Source of the DNA: Streptomyces longwoodensis
Lineage (GTDB): Bacteria > Actinomycetota > Actinomycetes > Streptomycetales > Streptomycetaceae
Direction of reading: 5' to 3'
DNA: 64,000 nt
NCBI RefSeq assembly: GCF_001514125.1
Contig: NZ_KQ948549.1
Location: 124,001 to 188,000 of the forward strand
The position numbers and the translations under genes were made by a program. Numbering within the stretch: the first letter of the stretch is position 1; every line of letters begins with the position of its first letter. Under the pieces are notes generated by a model. It did not search any database, had not been told where the DNA came from, and saw nothing but the letters and a program-made list of their open reading frames with translations. Below are positions 43,138-51,257 of this stretch, one piece after another.

Positions 43138-43162
43138 CCGCCGGGACCCGTCGTCAGGCGGG

Positions 43163-44554
43163 TCAGGAGCCGGACCGGAGCTCGTCGTCCAGCGTGCAGG
43201 AGCCGGCCACGTCGCCGTCCGCGGGCCTGCCCAGGGTGCGGTCCGCCGGCGGCGGGGTGCCGTGCTCCACCCACGCCACCAGCGCGTCGAACGCGGAGCG
43301 GTAGCAGGGCAGGATCGGCCGCAGCCGGTCGGGATAGGTGTCGTACAGCCCGTCCACGTGCGTGCCGCCGGCCACCGTGTAGTACCGGTGCAGCGTGCCG
43401 CGTCCGCGCGCGTCGACCATCCGCGCCCAGACGTCGGAGTCGGCGCTCTGCGGCAGCAGCGTGTCGAGGTCACCGTGCAGGGTGATGAGCGGTCGGCCGA
43501 TCCGGCCCGTCAGTGCCACCCGGGCCACCGCGCGGTGCACGGCCGCCGGACGGGAGGCGTAGTCGTAGTGGGCGTCGGAAGGACAGGGGGCCAGGATCTG
43601 CTCCGCCGTGGTGCCGGCGGAGGGACCGGGGCACGCGGGGTCGTAGCCGGGGTCGAACTCGGCCCGGTAGATCTTCTGCGTGACGCCCCAGTACGCCTTC
43701 TCGTGGTACGGCCACAGGAACTCCGAGCCCCGCGCGAAGCCCACGGCGTACAGGTCCTCGTCGCGCGCGGTGCCGTAGGTGCGGGCCACCGCCGTCGGCA
43801 GGGAGGTGAGCAGGCTCGGCCCGTCGGCCGTCCACAGGGCGCCCTCCCAGTCCACTCCGCCGTCGTACAGCTCGGGGTGGTTCTCCAGCTGCCAGCGGGT
43901 GAGGTAGCCGCCGTTGGAGATGCCGGTGACGTACGTCCGGCGCGGGGCGTGCCCGTAGCGCTGCGCCACGACCCGGCGGGCGGCCCGTGTGAGCTGGGTG
44001 GTGCGGGTGTTCCACTCGGCGACGGCGTCGCCGGGCCGCACGCCGTCGCGGTAGAAGTCGACCCCGTTGTTGCCCTTGTCGGTCGCGGCGTAGGCGTAGC
44101 CCTGGGCGAGCACCCGGTCCGAGATCGCCTTGTCCGTCGCGTACTGCTTGCGGGTCCCGGGTGCGCCGGTGACCACGAGCCCGCCGTTCCACCGGTCGGG
44201 CAGCCGGATCACGAACTGGGCGTCGTGCGCCCACCCGTGCGTGGTGTTGAAGTGCGAGGAGTCCGGGAAGTAGCCGTCCACCTGCACCCCGGGCACCCCG
44301 GACGGCACCGGCGTGTCCCGCGCGGTCAGCCCCGCCTGGTCGGCCGCGTCGGTGTACGGCGTGCCGGCCAGCCCGGTGGTCGTCAGGTCGGCCAGGCAGG
44401 CGCTCTGTTGCAGCGCCGCGCCCGGCACGCGCACGTGCCCCTGCCGGGCACAGTGGCCGTCGGCGCCCGCACCGGCTGCGGCGGGCGTGGGTCCGCCGAC
44501 GACCGCCGCCGACAGCAGTGCGGCGACGAGCGGGACACCTCGGATGGGACGCAT
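43163..44554 (-). CDS. Secreted alpha/beta-hydrolase (tannase/feruloyl-esterase-like)
   Basis: A 463-residue exported hydrolase with an N-terminal signal (VPLVAALLSAAVVGGPTPAAA). The nucleophile elbow is VTGISNGGYLTRW (Ser), a candidate acid is in LHGDLDTLLPQS, and a candidate His is in VAGGTHVDGLYD, giving a complete Ser-Asp-His set. Large cap segments and paired Cys (GHCARQG, SACLADL, DPACPG, LAPCPSD) resemble tannase/feruloyl esterase or hydroxyalkanoate-oligomer hydrolases. ATG 44554 has GGAGG six bases upstream; frames to 44905 run through a repeat and are rejected. Confidence 0.72.
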   Translation of the reverse strand: MRPIRGVPLVAALLSAAVVGGPTPAAAGAGADGHCARQGHVRVPGAALQQSACLADLTTTGLAGTPYTDAADQAGLTARDTPVPSGVPGVQVDGYFPDSSHFNTTHGWAHDAQFVIRLPDRWNGGLVVTGAPGTRKQYATDKAISDRVLAQGYAYAATDKGNNGVDFYRDGVRPGDAVAEWNTRTTQLTRAARRVVAQRYGHAPRRTYVTGISNGGYLTRWQLENHPELYDGGVDWEGALWTADGPSLLTSLPTAVARTYGTARDEDLYAVGFARGSEFLWPYHEKAYWGVTQKIYRAEFDPGYDPACPGPSAGTTAEQILAPCPSDAHYDYASRPAAVHRAVARVALTGRIGRPLITLHGDLDTLLPQSADSDVWARMVDARGRGTLHRYYTVAGGTHVDGLYDTYPDRLRPILPCYRSAFDALVAWVEHGTPPPADRTLGRPADGDVAGSCTLDDELRSGS

Positions 44555-44938
44555 GCACGGCCTCCATGAGCAGGACGGCGCGGGCGCACCGGGTGCCCGG
44601 GGTGGCACCGGCGATCCGCGCGGGCTGCCCATGCTGTGCGGGAACCAGCCGACGGGCCATGGAGCCGGACCACACCCCGCCCCGGCCTCAAGTGGGCCGG
44701 AGCCCCACACGGTGTCGGCAGAGCGATACCCCGACACGGCGATACCCCGACACGGCGACGGCCCGGCACGATGACGGCCCGACACGGCGACGCCCTGACT
44801 CAGGCGACGCCCCGACACATGGGTGCTGCCCGGCGACCGAGGAGTTCGGGAGCCGCGCGGTCGCGAGCCGCGCTCAGCGGTGCCGTTCCGGACCGTTGAC
44901 GTCACGCCCCCACAGGCGCCCGCACGGCCCCCGCCGCC
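44555..44938. repeat. Intergenic region with a 16-bp x6 tandem repeat
   Basis: No supported gene in these 384 bases. Six diverging 16-bp units run from 44722 to 44818 (the first two are nearly identical, GCGATACCCCGACAC core; the later ones drift to GCGACGGCCCGACAC). It lies 168 bases upstream of the hydrolase start. Confidence 0.7.
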
Positions 44939-45820
44939 TCACAGCGGCCGCACGGCCATCTTGTCGAGCGCCTCCAGCAGCCCGGGCAGTTCCGGGCCGC
45001 GGCCGACCGGCAGCACCTCGCCGGGCTCCTCGTCGAGCAGGACGAACGCGATGTCGTCCGTGCGGGCCACCAGCGACCAGCCCGGGCCGTCGGCGCGGAG
45101 GGTCCGCGCGTCACCGGACGCGAAGGACGACCGTACCCGGCCCAGCGGCGGCGGCGAGTCGACGTACGCCCGCGCCTCGGCGAGCACCCGCCGTACGCCG
45201 TGGTGGCCTTTGGCGCCGTCCGCCGCGTCCGGGGCGGCGGTCCCGCTGCCCTGCCCGGCCGACGTGTCGCCCGGCTCGGCGCCCTCGGCCCCTCCGGGCC
45301 GCTGCTCGGGCACGGCGAACTCGGTGTCGTCGATCTGCTCACGCCACAGCGCCCACTGGAGCGCGATCTCGTCCGCGCCGAGCCGTCGCTGGGCCGGTCC
45401 CCACCGCGTCGTGTCCGGAGGGCACAGCGGGGGCCCCTCCGCGATCTCCGGGCCGGGGTCGTGCGGCGCCGGCACGCCGGGCGCGGCCACGGCGACCGCG
45501 AGCGGCCAGCCGGGCAGGGCGGCGACCACCGTGCGGTCGTCCGGCGACAGGTCGTACTCCATGCCGCAGTCCCAGGACGCGATGGCGACGGCCACCAGCG
45601 ACACGTCGTCGATGACGACCGTCCAGCGCGCGCCGTCGCCGTCCTGGCCCAGCACCAGGCCGTAGCCGTCGGCCAGCGGCGGCAGGCCGAGCGCGGCGCA
45701 GGCCTCCGGGTAGTCGTCGCCCAGCACGCTCGGGAACTTCGCCGGTGTCAGCAACACCGCCGTGAGCACGTAGAGCGCGTCGTCCGCGGCGGCGACGGCC
45801 TCCTCGTCCGTCCCTGCCAT
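44939..45820 (-). CDS. Conserved hypothetical protein, 293 aa
   Basis: Soluble protein starting MAGTDEEAVAAADDALYVLTAVLL; ATG 45820 has GGGGAGG seven bases upstream. The N-terminal half contains VLGQDGDGARWTVVIDDVSLVAVAIAS and MEYDLSPDDRTVVAALPGWPLAVAV; the C-terminal part repeats a similar fold (GWSLVARTDDIAFVLLDEEPGEVLPVGRG), so it may be two related domains joined by a Gly/Pro/Glu-rich linker. No catalytic motif is recognisable. A gene for a small protein lies 138 bases upstream on the same strand. Confidence 0.7.
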   Translation of the reverse strand: MAGTDEEAVAAADDALYVLTAVLLTPAKFPSVLGDDYPEACAALGLPPLADGYGLVLGQDGDGARWTVVIDDVSLVAVAIASWDCGMEYDLSPDDRTVVAALPGWPLAVAVAAPGVPAPHDPGPEIAEGPPLCPPDTTRWGPAQRRLGADEIALQWALWREQIDDTEFAVPEQRPGGAEGAEPGDTSAGQGSGTAAPDAADGAKGHHGVRRVLAEARAYVDSPPPLGRVRSSFASGDARTLRADGPGWSLVARTDDIAFVLLDEEPGEVLPVGRGPELPGLLEALDKMAVRPL

Positions 45821-45958
45821 CCCAGCCTCCCCATCGGTTCGTCCATCGGCGCGCACCCTAATGCGCCGGGAAGGAGCTTGTCACGACTCCCAGGACCACC
45901 CGGACCTGCAGTTTTCCGGCCCGTACGGGGCGAATCGGCCACCTTTCCCCCGGCCGTC

Positions 45959-46309
45959 TCAGCCGTTGGGCAGTCCGAGGAGCGCACGGGCGACGGTCCG
46001 CGGCGATTCGTCCCGCTCCCGCGCGAGGGCGACGACCGCGCGGCAGGCCAGCTCGCTGGTCCCGAACGACAGCGCCTCCGGCGTCACCCAGCCCGCCGCC
46101 TCGTCGATCCCTTCCTGGTCGTCCTCGACGCGGGCCGAGACGTAGGCGGCGGCCGCCTGGAAGAGGTTGGGCGCGCGCCGGCCGGCGGTCCCCGGACGCC
46201 CCGCCCCGGCGCCCTCGCCGTCCCCGGCCCGTCCTCCGGCGGCGGACCGCACCTGCCCGCGCGGGGAGTGCAACAGCCGCGCCCAGCCCTCCCGGACCCG
46301 GTCGAACAT
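45959..46309 (-). CDS. Hypothetical protein, 116 aa
   Basis: N-terminus MFDRVREGWARLLHSPRGQ, then a Gly/Ala/Arg-rich linker and a helical C-terminus (LFQAAAAYVSARVEDDQEGIDEAAGWVTPEALSFGTSELACRAVVALA). ATG 46309 is preceded by GGAAGG at eight bases; GTG 46318 is an alternative. The helical part looks like a folded domain. No function recognised. Confidence 0.6.
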   Translation of the reverse strand: MFDRVREGWARLLHSPRGQVRSAAGGRAGDGEGAGAGRPGTAGRRAPNLFQAAAAYVSARVEDDQEGIDEAAGWVTPEALSFGTSELACRAVVALARERDESPRTVARALLGLPNG

Positions 46310-46408
46310 GGTGACCACCTTCCCCAGTGCGGTGTGCGTCGACTGACCGTCCGTCCCCCGTCACTCACCGTAGAGTGGGAACTCCGGCGGCAGAAGGGGG
46401 AGGGCCCG

Positions 46409-47305
46409 ATGGAGCGTTTCGCACGGCTGGCACAGATCCGGCGGATGGACCCGTACGAGCAGGCGTCGGAGATCTACCTCCTCACCACCGCCTACGAGTT
46501 CCCCTGGGACATCACCCGAGCCCTGGAACTGGCGCTGTACCGCACCTACGCGGTGCCGGACATCGGCCGTCTGCTCGCCGCGACCGCCGAGCTCACGGAC
46601 CGCACGCAGAAGCGCTACGACGACACGTCACTGCTCCTCGACGCCATCATCGAGCACGGGTTCGACAGCCGCGAGGCCCGCACCGCGATCCGGCGCATCA
46701 ACCAGATGCACCGCAGCTACGACATCTCCGACGACGACATGCGCTACGTGCTGTGCACGTTCGTCGTCGTGCCCAAGCGGTGGATCGACGCCTACGGGTG
46801 GCGCAGGCTCTCCCGGCACGAGACGGTCGCCTCCGCCGTCCACTACCGCATGCTGGGCCGGCACATGGGCATCAAGGACGTCCCGCAGACCTACGAGGAG
46901 TTCGAGGACTGCCTCGACTCCTACGAGGCGGCCCACTTCGGCTGGGACGCGGACGCGCGCCGCGTCGCGGACGCCACGCTGGACCTCATGGCCTCCTGGT
47001 ACCCGCGCCCCCTCGCCCCCCTCCTGCGCGCCTCGACGCTCGCCCTGCTCGACGACCCGCTCCTGGAGGCGTTCCGCTACACGCCACCCGGCCCCGTCAC
47101 GCGCGCCCTGGTGCGACGGGCCGTCCGCGCGCGTGGACGCGTGGTGCGCCTGCTGCCGCCGCGTCGCGCGCCGCACCACGGACGGCAGAACTGGGAGATC
47201 AAGAGCTACCCGGACGGCTACCGCCTGGACGAACTGGGCACCCGCCCCGTCCCCGGCCTGCGCGGCTGTCCGGTGCGGCACGGGGGCGGGTCGGACGTGC
47301 GGTGA
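46409..47305 (+). CDS. MpaB-family oxygenase (DUF2236)
   Basis: A 298-residue protein of the DUF2236 family, which includes the fungal MpaB oxygenase and bacterial rubber oxygenases. Family pieces are RTYAVPDIGRLLAATAELTDRTQKRYDDT, RINQMHRSYDISDDDMRYVLCTFVVVPKRWIDAYGWRRLSRHE and HYRMLGRHMGIKDVPQTYEEF. Several conserved His could hold haem or iron. ATG 46409 has GGGGGAGGG at seven bases. A TAGAGT -10-like box is at 46371-46376. The basic C-terminus (RGRVVRLLPPRRAPHHGRQN) may touch the membrane. Substrate unknown. Confidence 0.75.
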   Translation: MERFARLAQIRRMDPYEQASEIYLLTTAYEFPWDITRALELALYRTYAVPDIGRLLAATAELTDRTQKRYDDTSLLLDAIIEHGFDSREARTAIRRINQMHRSYDISDDDMRYVLCTFVVVPKRWIDAYGWRRLSRHETVASAVHYRMLGRHMGIKDVPQTYEEFEDCLDSYEAAHFGWDADARRVADATLDLMASWYPRPLAPLLRASTLALLDDPLLEAFRYTPPGPVTRALVRRAVRARGRVVRLLPPRRAPHHGRQNWEIKSYPDGYRLDELGTRPVPGLRGCPVRHGGGSDVR

Positions 47306-47386
47306 GGCGAGCGTGCTGCGCGGGCCGGGGGAGTGGCCGTGACGCGGCGGGCATCGATACGGCCATGCCGCTGCGCAGGCTGCCGG

Positions 47387-48931
47387 TCAGTTCCGGCAGG
47401 TGGTGTCGTGGGAGGGCAGGACACCGGTGGCGAGGTAGTGGTCGACCGCCTCGTCGACGCACGCGTTCCGCGGCGCGAAGAGACCTGCGTAGACGGTGTG
47501 GCGGTAGGCACCGAGCAGCGTGACCAGGCGGGAGTTCCTCAGGTCCCGGTGCGCGGCGAGCTGACCCCGGTACACGGTCGCCGGATCGCCCGTGGCGCCC
47601 ACCATCAGCAGCGGCACGCCGTTGTGCACGTCGGTGGGGGGCTCGGCGGGGGTCGTCGGCCAGAAGGTGCACGGCGTCACGGTCCGCGTGAGGGGCCCGA
47701 AGACGGGGTCGTCCGCGCGGTGTTCGACGATGTCGCGGTAGTAGGTCTCCGGGTCACGGGAGGCCGCTGCCCGGTCGGCGCACTGGACGGCGGTCTGGAC
47801 GGCGAACGTTCCGTCCGCGTCCGGGCCGGCCAGGTCGGTCAGGACCTGGTCGAGGGTGGGGGTGGGCCGGACGGTGTCGCCGTGGGCCGCGCGGACCAGC
47901 ACCGCCACGTCGGCGGAGTAGCTCGCGTACGCCTCGTCGCTGTCACCGGCGGTGACGTTCCACAGCAGTTGGGGCAAATTGCTGCTGTCGACGGTGTGCG
48001 TGCCGAGTGCGACGGGCGACCTGCCGACGTCCCTGTTGAGCCGGCCGATGGTCCGCATGACCCGGTCGGTGGTGGGGCCGAGGTGGTACGTGCCGTCGCG
48101 GCGGGCCGCCCAGGCGGCCCAGTGCCGCAGCGCCCGGGTGACGGACGGGCCGAGGGTGCGGGTCAGGTCCGGCCCGTACGTGTCGGCGTCCAGGGTGCTG
48201 TCGAGCACCACGCGGTCGGTGCGCTCCGGGAAGAGCTGCGTGTACACCTGTCCCAGGTACGTGCCATAGGAGGAACCGAGGTAGCTGATCTTCCGCTCGC
48301 CGAGGGCGGCACGGACGACGTCCATGTCGCGGGCCGTGTTCCGCGTCGAGGCGTGGGGCAGGACGGACCGCTGTCCGGCGCAGCGGGACGCGAGGTCCTC
48401 GGCCAGCCGCACGGTCCTGTCGAAGGTGCCCCGGTCCGTCCCGGCGGAGCCGATGCCGACGGCCGGCCAGTGGCAGTCGAGGGGGGTGCTGCGTCCGACG
48501 AACCGTGGGTCCATGCCGACCACGTCGTAGCGGGCGGCCAGCGTGGGTACGGCCCGCCTGAGGTACAGGGCCAGGTACCGGACGGGCAGGCCTGGCCCAC
48601 CGGGGTTGTAGAGGAGCGTGCCGTGCCGGTGGGCGGGGTCCGTGGCGGGCAGCCTGGACACGGCGACCTCGATGGTCCGGCCGTCGGGACGGCGGTAGTC
48701 CAGCGGCACGGTCAGCTCGGCACAGCGGGCTCCGGCCTCGTCCAGTTCCGCGCCCTCGGTGTCCTGCGGACCGCCCTTGCAGCCGTGCCAGTCGATCTCC
48801 TGGTGCTCGAACCGGGTCGGCCCGGCGTTCCCGGCCGGGACGGTGCCCCGGGGCGTGCACGCGGTGACCACCGACGCGCTCACCAGCACCGCCACCGCGG
48901 CCCTCACCGCCGTTCCGCGGACTCTCGACAT
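47387..48931 (-). CDS. Secreted lipoprotein alpha/beta-hydrolase, tripeptidyl-aminopeptidase type
   Basis: A 514-residue exported hydrolase with a lipobox (SVVTAC, Cys about 25) after a short signal helix, so it is probably membrane-anchored outside the cell. The S33-type catalytic triad is visible: GSSYGTYLGQ (Ser), VGATGDPAT (Asp) and GAYRHTVYAG (His). Streptomyces SlpD/SlpE and tripeptidyl aminopeptidases have this form and remove N-terminal peptides from secreted proteins. ATG 48931 has GGAGAGGT close upstream. A possible small frame lies upstream at 49040-49156. Confidence 0.85.
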   Translation of the reverse strand: MSRVRGTAVRAAVAVLVSASVVTACTPRGTVPAGNAGPTRFEHQEIDWHGCKGGPQDTEGAELDEAGARCAELTVPLDYRRPDGRTIEVAVSRLPATDPAHRHGTLLYNPGGPGLPVRYLALYLRRAVPTLAARYDVVGMDPRFVGRSTPLDCHWPAVGIGSAGTDRGTFDRTVRLAEDLASRCAGQRSVLPHASTRNTARDMDVVRAALGERKISYLGSSYGTYLGQVYTQLFPERTDRVVLDSTLDADTYGPDLTRTLGPSVTRALRHWAAWAARRDGTYHLGPTTDRVMRTIGRLNRDVGRSPVALGTHTVDSSNLPQLLWNVTAGDSDEAYASYSADVAVLVRAAHGDTVRPTPTLDQVLTDLAGPDADGTFAVQTAVQCADRAAASRDPETYYRDIVEHRADDPVFGPLTRTVTPCTFWPTTPAEPPTDVHNGVPLLMVGATGDPATVYRGQLAAHRDLRNSRLVTLLGAYRHTVYAGLFAPRNACVDEAVDHYLATGVLPSHDTTCRN

Positions 48932-49039
48932 GACCTCTCCTCAGCCTCGTTCCGTGCCGACCAGCGTGCTGGGCAGGGGGGATGACAGCTGCTCCGCACG
49001 TCGGCCACCGACGCTAGGCCGCGACACCTGGCCGGCACA

Positions 49040-49156
49040 TCAGCTCTCGGTCGGTGCTTCGCACTCGGCGTCCACGGCGGTGTCCTCCTCGCGGAGGATG
49101 CGGAGGATGCGGCGGCTTGCGGTGCAGGACCCCAGGTCAGGGGGCGACGTTGCCAC
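49040..49156 (-). CDS. Possible micro-protein upstream of the peptidase gene
   Basis: A 38-codon frame from GTG 49156: MATSPPDLGSC, then a basic turn (RRILRILREED) and an acidic tail with two more Cys/Ser positions (AECEAPTES). A 9-bp DNA duplication (CGGAGGATG) falls inside it. The only Shine-Dalgarno-like site (GGAGGAG) is about 20 bases upstream of the GTG, so the start is weak. It precedes the secreted peptidase on the same strand. The rest of the 326 bases between the peptidase and the two-component system shows no gene. Confidence 0.25.
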   Translation of the reverse strand: MATSPPDLGSCTASRRILRILREEDTAVDAECEAPTES

Positions 49157-49257
49157 CGGGGTAGGAACGTCTCTCCTCCTGAGGAAGCACTCCGCGACGG
49201 GCGCGTTCCGACGACGGGCCCATGCCGCCGCCGCACCGGCGTCCTAGCGTTGTCCAC

Positions 49258-49305
49258 GTGATCACGACGGCAGCACGCAACTGGCCCACCTACGGCCGCC
49301 GATGA
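49258..49305 (+). CDS. Possible 15-aa leader peptide coupled to the histidine kinase
   Basis: GTG 49258 opens a frame (VITTAARNWPTYGRR) that stops at TGA 49303-49305, overlapping the kinase ATG as ATGA. A -10-like TAGCGT (49245-49250) lies seven bases before the GTG, so a leaderless transcript would start on it. The kinase itself has no ribosome-binding site, which this would explain. Confidence 0.45.
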   Translation: MITTAARNWPTYGRR

Positions 49306-50543
49306 GACCGATGACACCGCTCGGCGTCCCCGCACTCGCGTCCGCCCGGTCGGCGACGACCCTGCTGCGAGCCGGCGCCCGGGTGGTCCCGCCGGAGGCG
49401 CGGGACGCCCTGCTGGTGACCGCGCTCGGCGTGGCCACGCTGCCCACGGTCGCCGCCGACCCCGCGGCGGTCGCGGTCAGTTCGGGCCTGCTGCTGCCCC
49501 TGACCTGGCGCCGCCGGGCCCCCTGGACGGTGTTCTGCGCCGTGGCCGCCGCGGCGTTCGTCCAATGGCTGATGGGCTGTCAACTACCGGCAGAGATCGC
49601 CCTGCTCGTCGCCCTGTACTCGGTCGCCGCGTACACCACGCGGGTGCGGCTGCTGTTCGCCTGCCTCGTCATGGAGGGCGGCATCCTGCTGGCCTGCCAG
49701 CGCTGGGCGACCGAGGGCCGGTTCCTGTCCACCGCCGTCGCGCTCAGCGCGTTCGCCGCCGCTGCCGCCTCCCTCGGCGTGAACACCCGCACTCTGAGGG
49801 AGCGCGCGGCCCGACTGCAACGCGACCGCGACCAGCAGGCACGCCTCGCGGTGGCCGAGGAGCGGAGCCGGATCACCCGCGAGATGCACGACATCGTCAC
49901 CCACAACCTGTCCGTCATGGTCGCCCTCGCCGACTCCGCACCCTACGCCCGGTCGGCCGAGGCGTCGTCGGCCGCACTCCGCCAGATCTCCGGGACCGGC
50001 CGGCAGGCGCTGACGGACATGCGGCGCGCCCTCCACCTCCTGAGGACCGAGGAGCCGGACACGCTGCTGCGCCAACCGCTGCCCGGGGTGGCCCAGTTGG
50101 AGACCCTCGCGGAACAGATGCGCCGTGCCGGCCTGCCGACCCGCCTGGAGGTCGAGGGCGACCCGGCCCCCGTCCCCGTCACCGCACAACTGACCGTCTA
50201 CCGCTTGGTGCAGGAAGCCTTGACGAACACGCTCAAACACACCCCGCGCGGCACCAGCGCGCGCATCGCCGTCCAGTGCCGGACCGACACCGTCACGGTC
50301 GTCGTGACGGACGACGGACCGCTCTCGGGCAAGGCCGACACCGTCGCGGGACTCGGGCTGCGCAGCATGCGCGAACGAGCGGCCGCCCATGGCGGAACGC
50401 TGCGGGCCGGACCGCTGCCCGGCGGCGGCTGGCAGGTCGCCGCCCGCCTCGACCTCGGCCATGAAGCGGACCCCTGCCATAGAGAGAGCGTCGGCCACGA
50501 AGCGGACCTCGGCCTCGGCCACGGAGCGGATGTGACGCCATGA
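49302..50543 (+). CDS. NarL-type sensor histidine kinase
   Basis: A 413-residue membrane kinase: about five N-terminal hydrophobic segments, a coiled coil (RTLRERAARLQRDRDQQARLAVAEE), the HisKA_3 motif EERSRITREMHDIVTHNLSVMV (His in REMHD), and HATPase_c with the N-box YRLVQEALTNTLKHT and GLGLRSMRERAAAHGG. The last 30 residues contain two GHEAD repeats, unusual for the family. ATG 49302 has no Shine-Dalgarno and may rely on coupling to a leader frame. The partner regulator overlaps its stop by four bases. Signal unknown. Confidence 0.88.
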   Translation: MRPMTPLGVPALASARSATTLLRAGARVVPPEARDALLVTALGVATLPTVAADPAAVAVSSGLLLPLTWRRRAPWTVFCAVAAAAFVQWLMGCQLPAEIALLVALYSVAAYTTRVRLLFACLVMEGGILLACQRWATEGRFLSTAVALSAFAAAAASLGVNTRTLRERAARLQRDRDQQARLAVAEERSRITREMHDIVTHNLSVMVALADSAPYARSAEASSAALRQISGTGRQALTDMRRALHLLRTEEPDTLLRQPLPGVAQLETLAEQMRRAGLPTRLEVEGDPAPVPVTAQLTVYRLVQEALTNTLKHTPRGTSARIAVQCRTDTVTVVVTDDGPLSGKADTVAGLGLRSMRERAAAHGGTLRAGPLPGGGWQVAARLDLGHEADPCHRESVGHEADLGLGHGADVTP

Positions 50544-51202
50544 CCATCCGCGTTCTCCTCGCCGACGACGAAGCACTGCTGCGCATGGCCTTCACCACCG
50601 TGCTCGACGCCCAGCCGGACATGGAGACGGTGGGGAGCGCGGCGGACGGCGACGAGGCGGTCCGGCTCGCCCGCCGACTGCGCCCGGACGTCGTGCTCAT
50701 GGACGTCCGCATGCCCGGTACGGACGGCATCGAGGCGACCCGCCGCGTCAGCCGCGTCTCCCCGGAGAGCAGGGTGCTCATCCTGACCACCTTCGACCTC
50801 GACGAGTACGCCTTCGCCGGGCTGAGGGCCGGTGCGGCGGGCTTCCTGCTGAAGAACGTCCGGCCCGAGGTGCTGCTCAGCGCGATCCGCGACGTCGCCG
50901 CCGGAGACGCGGTGGTCTCGCCCCGGATCACCCGCCGGCTGCTGGAGACGTTCTCCCCGCACATCCCCAGCGGCTGCAGCGACCGGCAGCAGCAGCGGCT
51001 GCGCCTGCTGAGCACCCGCGAACGCCAGGTCCTCGTCCAGGTGGCCCGCGGTCTGTCCAACGCGGAGGTGGCCGCCACCCTGTGCCTCGCGGAGGCGACC
51101 GTGAAGTCCCACCTGGGCCGCATCCTCCACAAGCTGGACCTGCGCGACCGGGTCCAGGCGGTCGTCTTCGCCTACGACACCCGCATCGTCCACCCGGATT
51201 GA
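50540..51202 (+). CDS. NarL/LuxR-type response regulator
   Basis: A 220-residue regulator with a receiver domain (MTIRVLLADDEALLR; phospho-acceptor Asp in VVLMDVRMPGTDG; switch LILTTFDLDEYAF) and a C-terminal LuxR HTH (LSTRERQVLVQVARGLSNAEVAATLCLAEATVKSHLGRILHKL). It starts ATGA inside the kinase stop and so forms a two-gene system with it. Target genes are not evident. It converges on the chitinase gene. Confidence 0.92.
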   Translation: MTIRVLLADDEALLRMAFTTVLDAQPDMETVGSAADGDEAVRLARRLRPDVVLMDVRMPGTDGIEATRRVSRVSPESRVLILTTFDLDEYAFAGLRAGAAGFLLKNVRPEVLLSAIRDVAAGDAVVSPRITRRLLETFSPHIPSGCSDRQQQRLRLLSTRERQVLVQVARGLSNAEVAATLCLAEATVKSHLGRILHKLDLRDRVQAVVFAYDTRIVHPD

Positions 51203-51257
51203 CGGGTCCCGCTCCGAGGGTGCTCGGGAGGGCCGGCGCCCGTGCGTCCGGGGCCGC

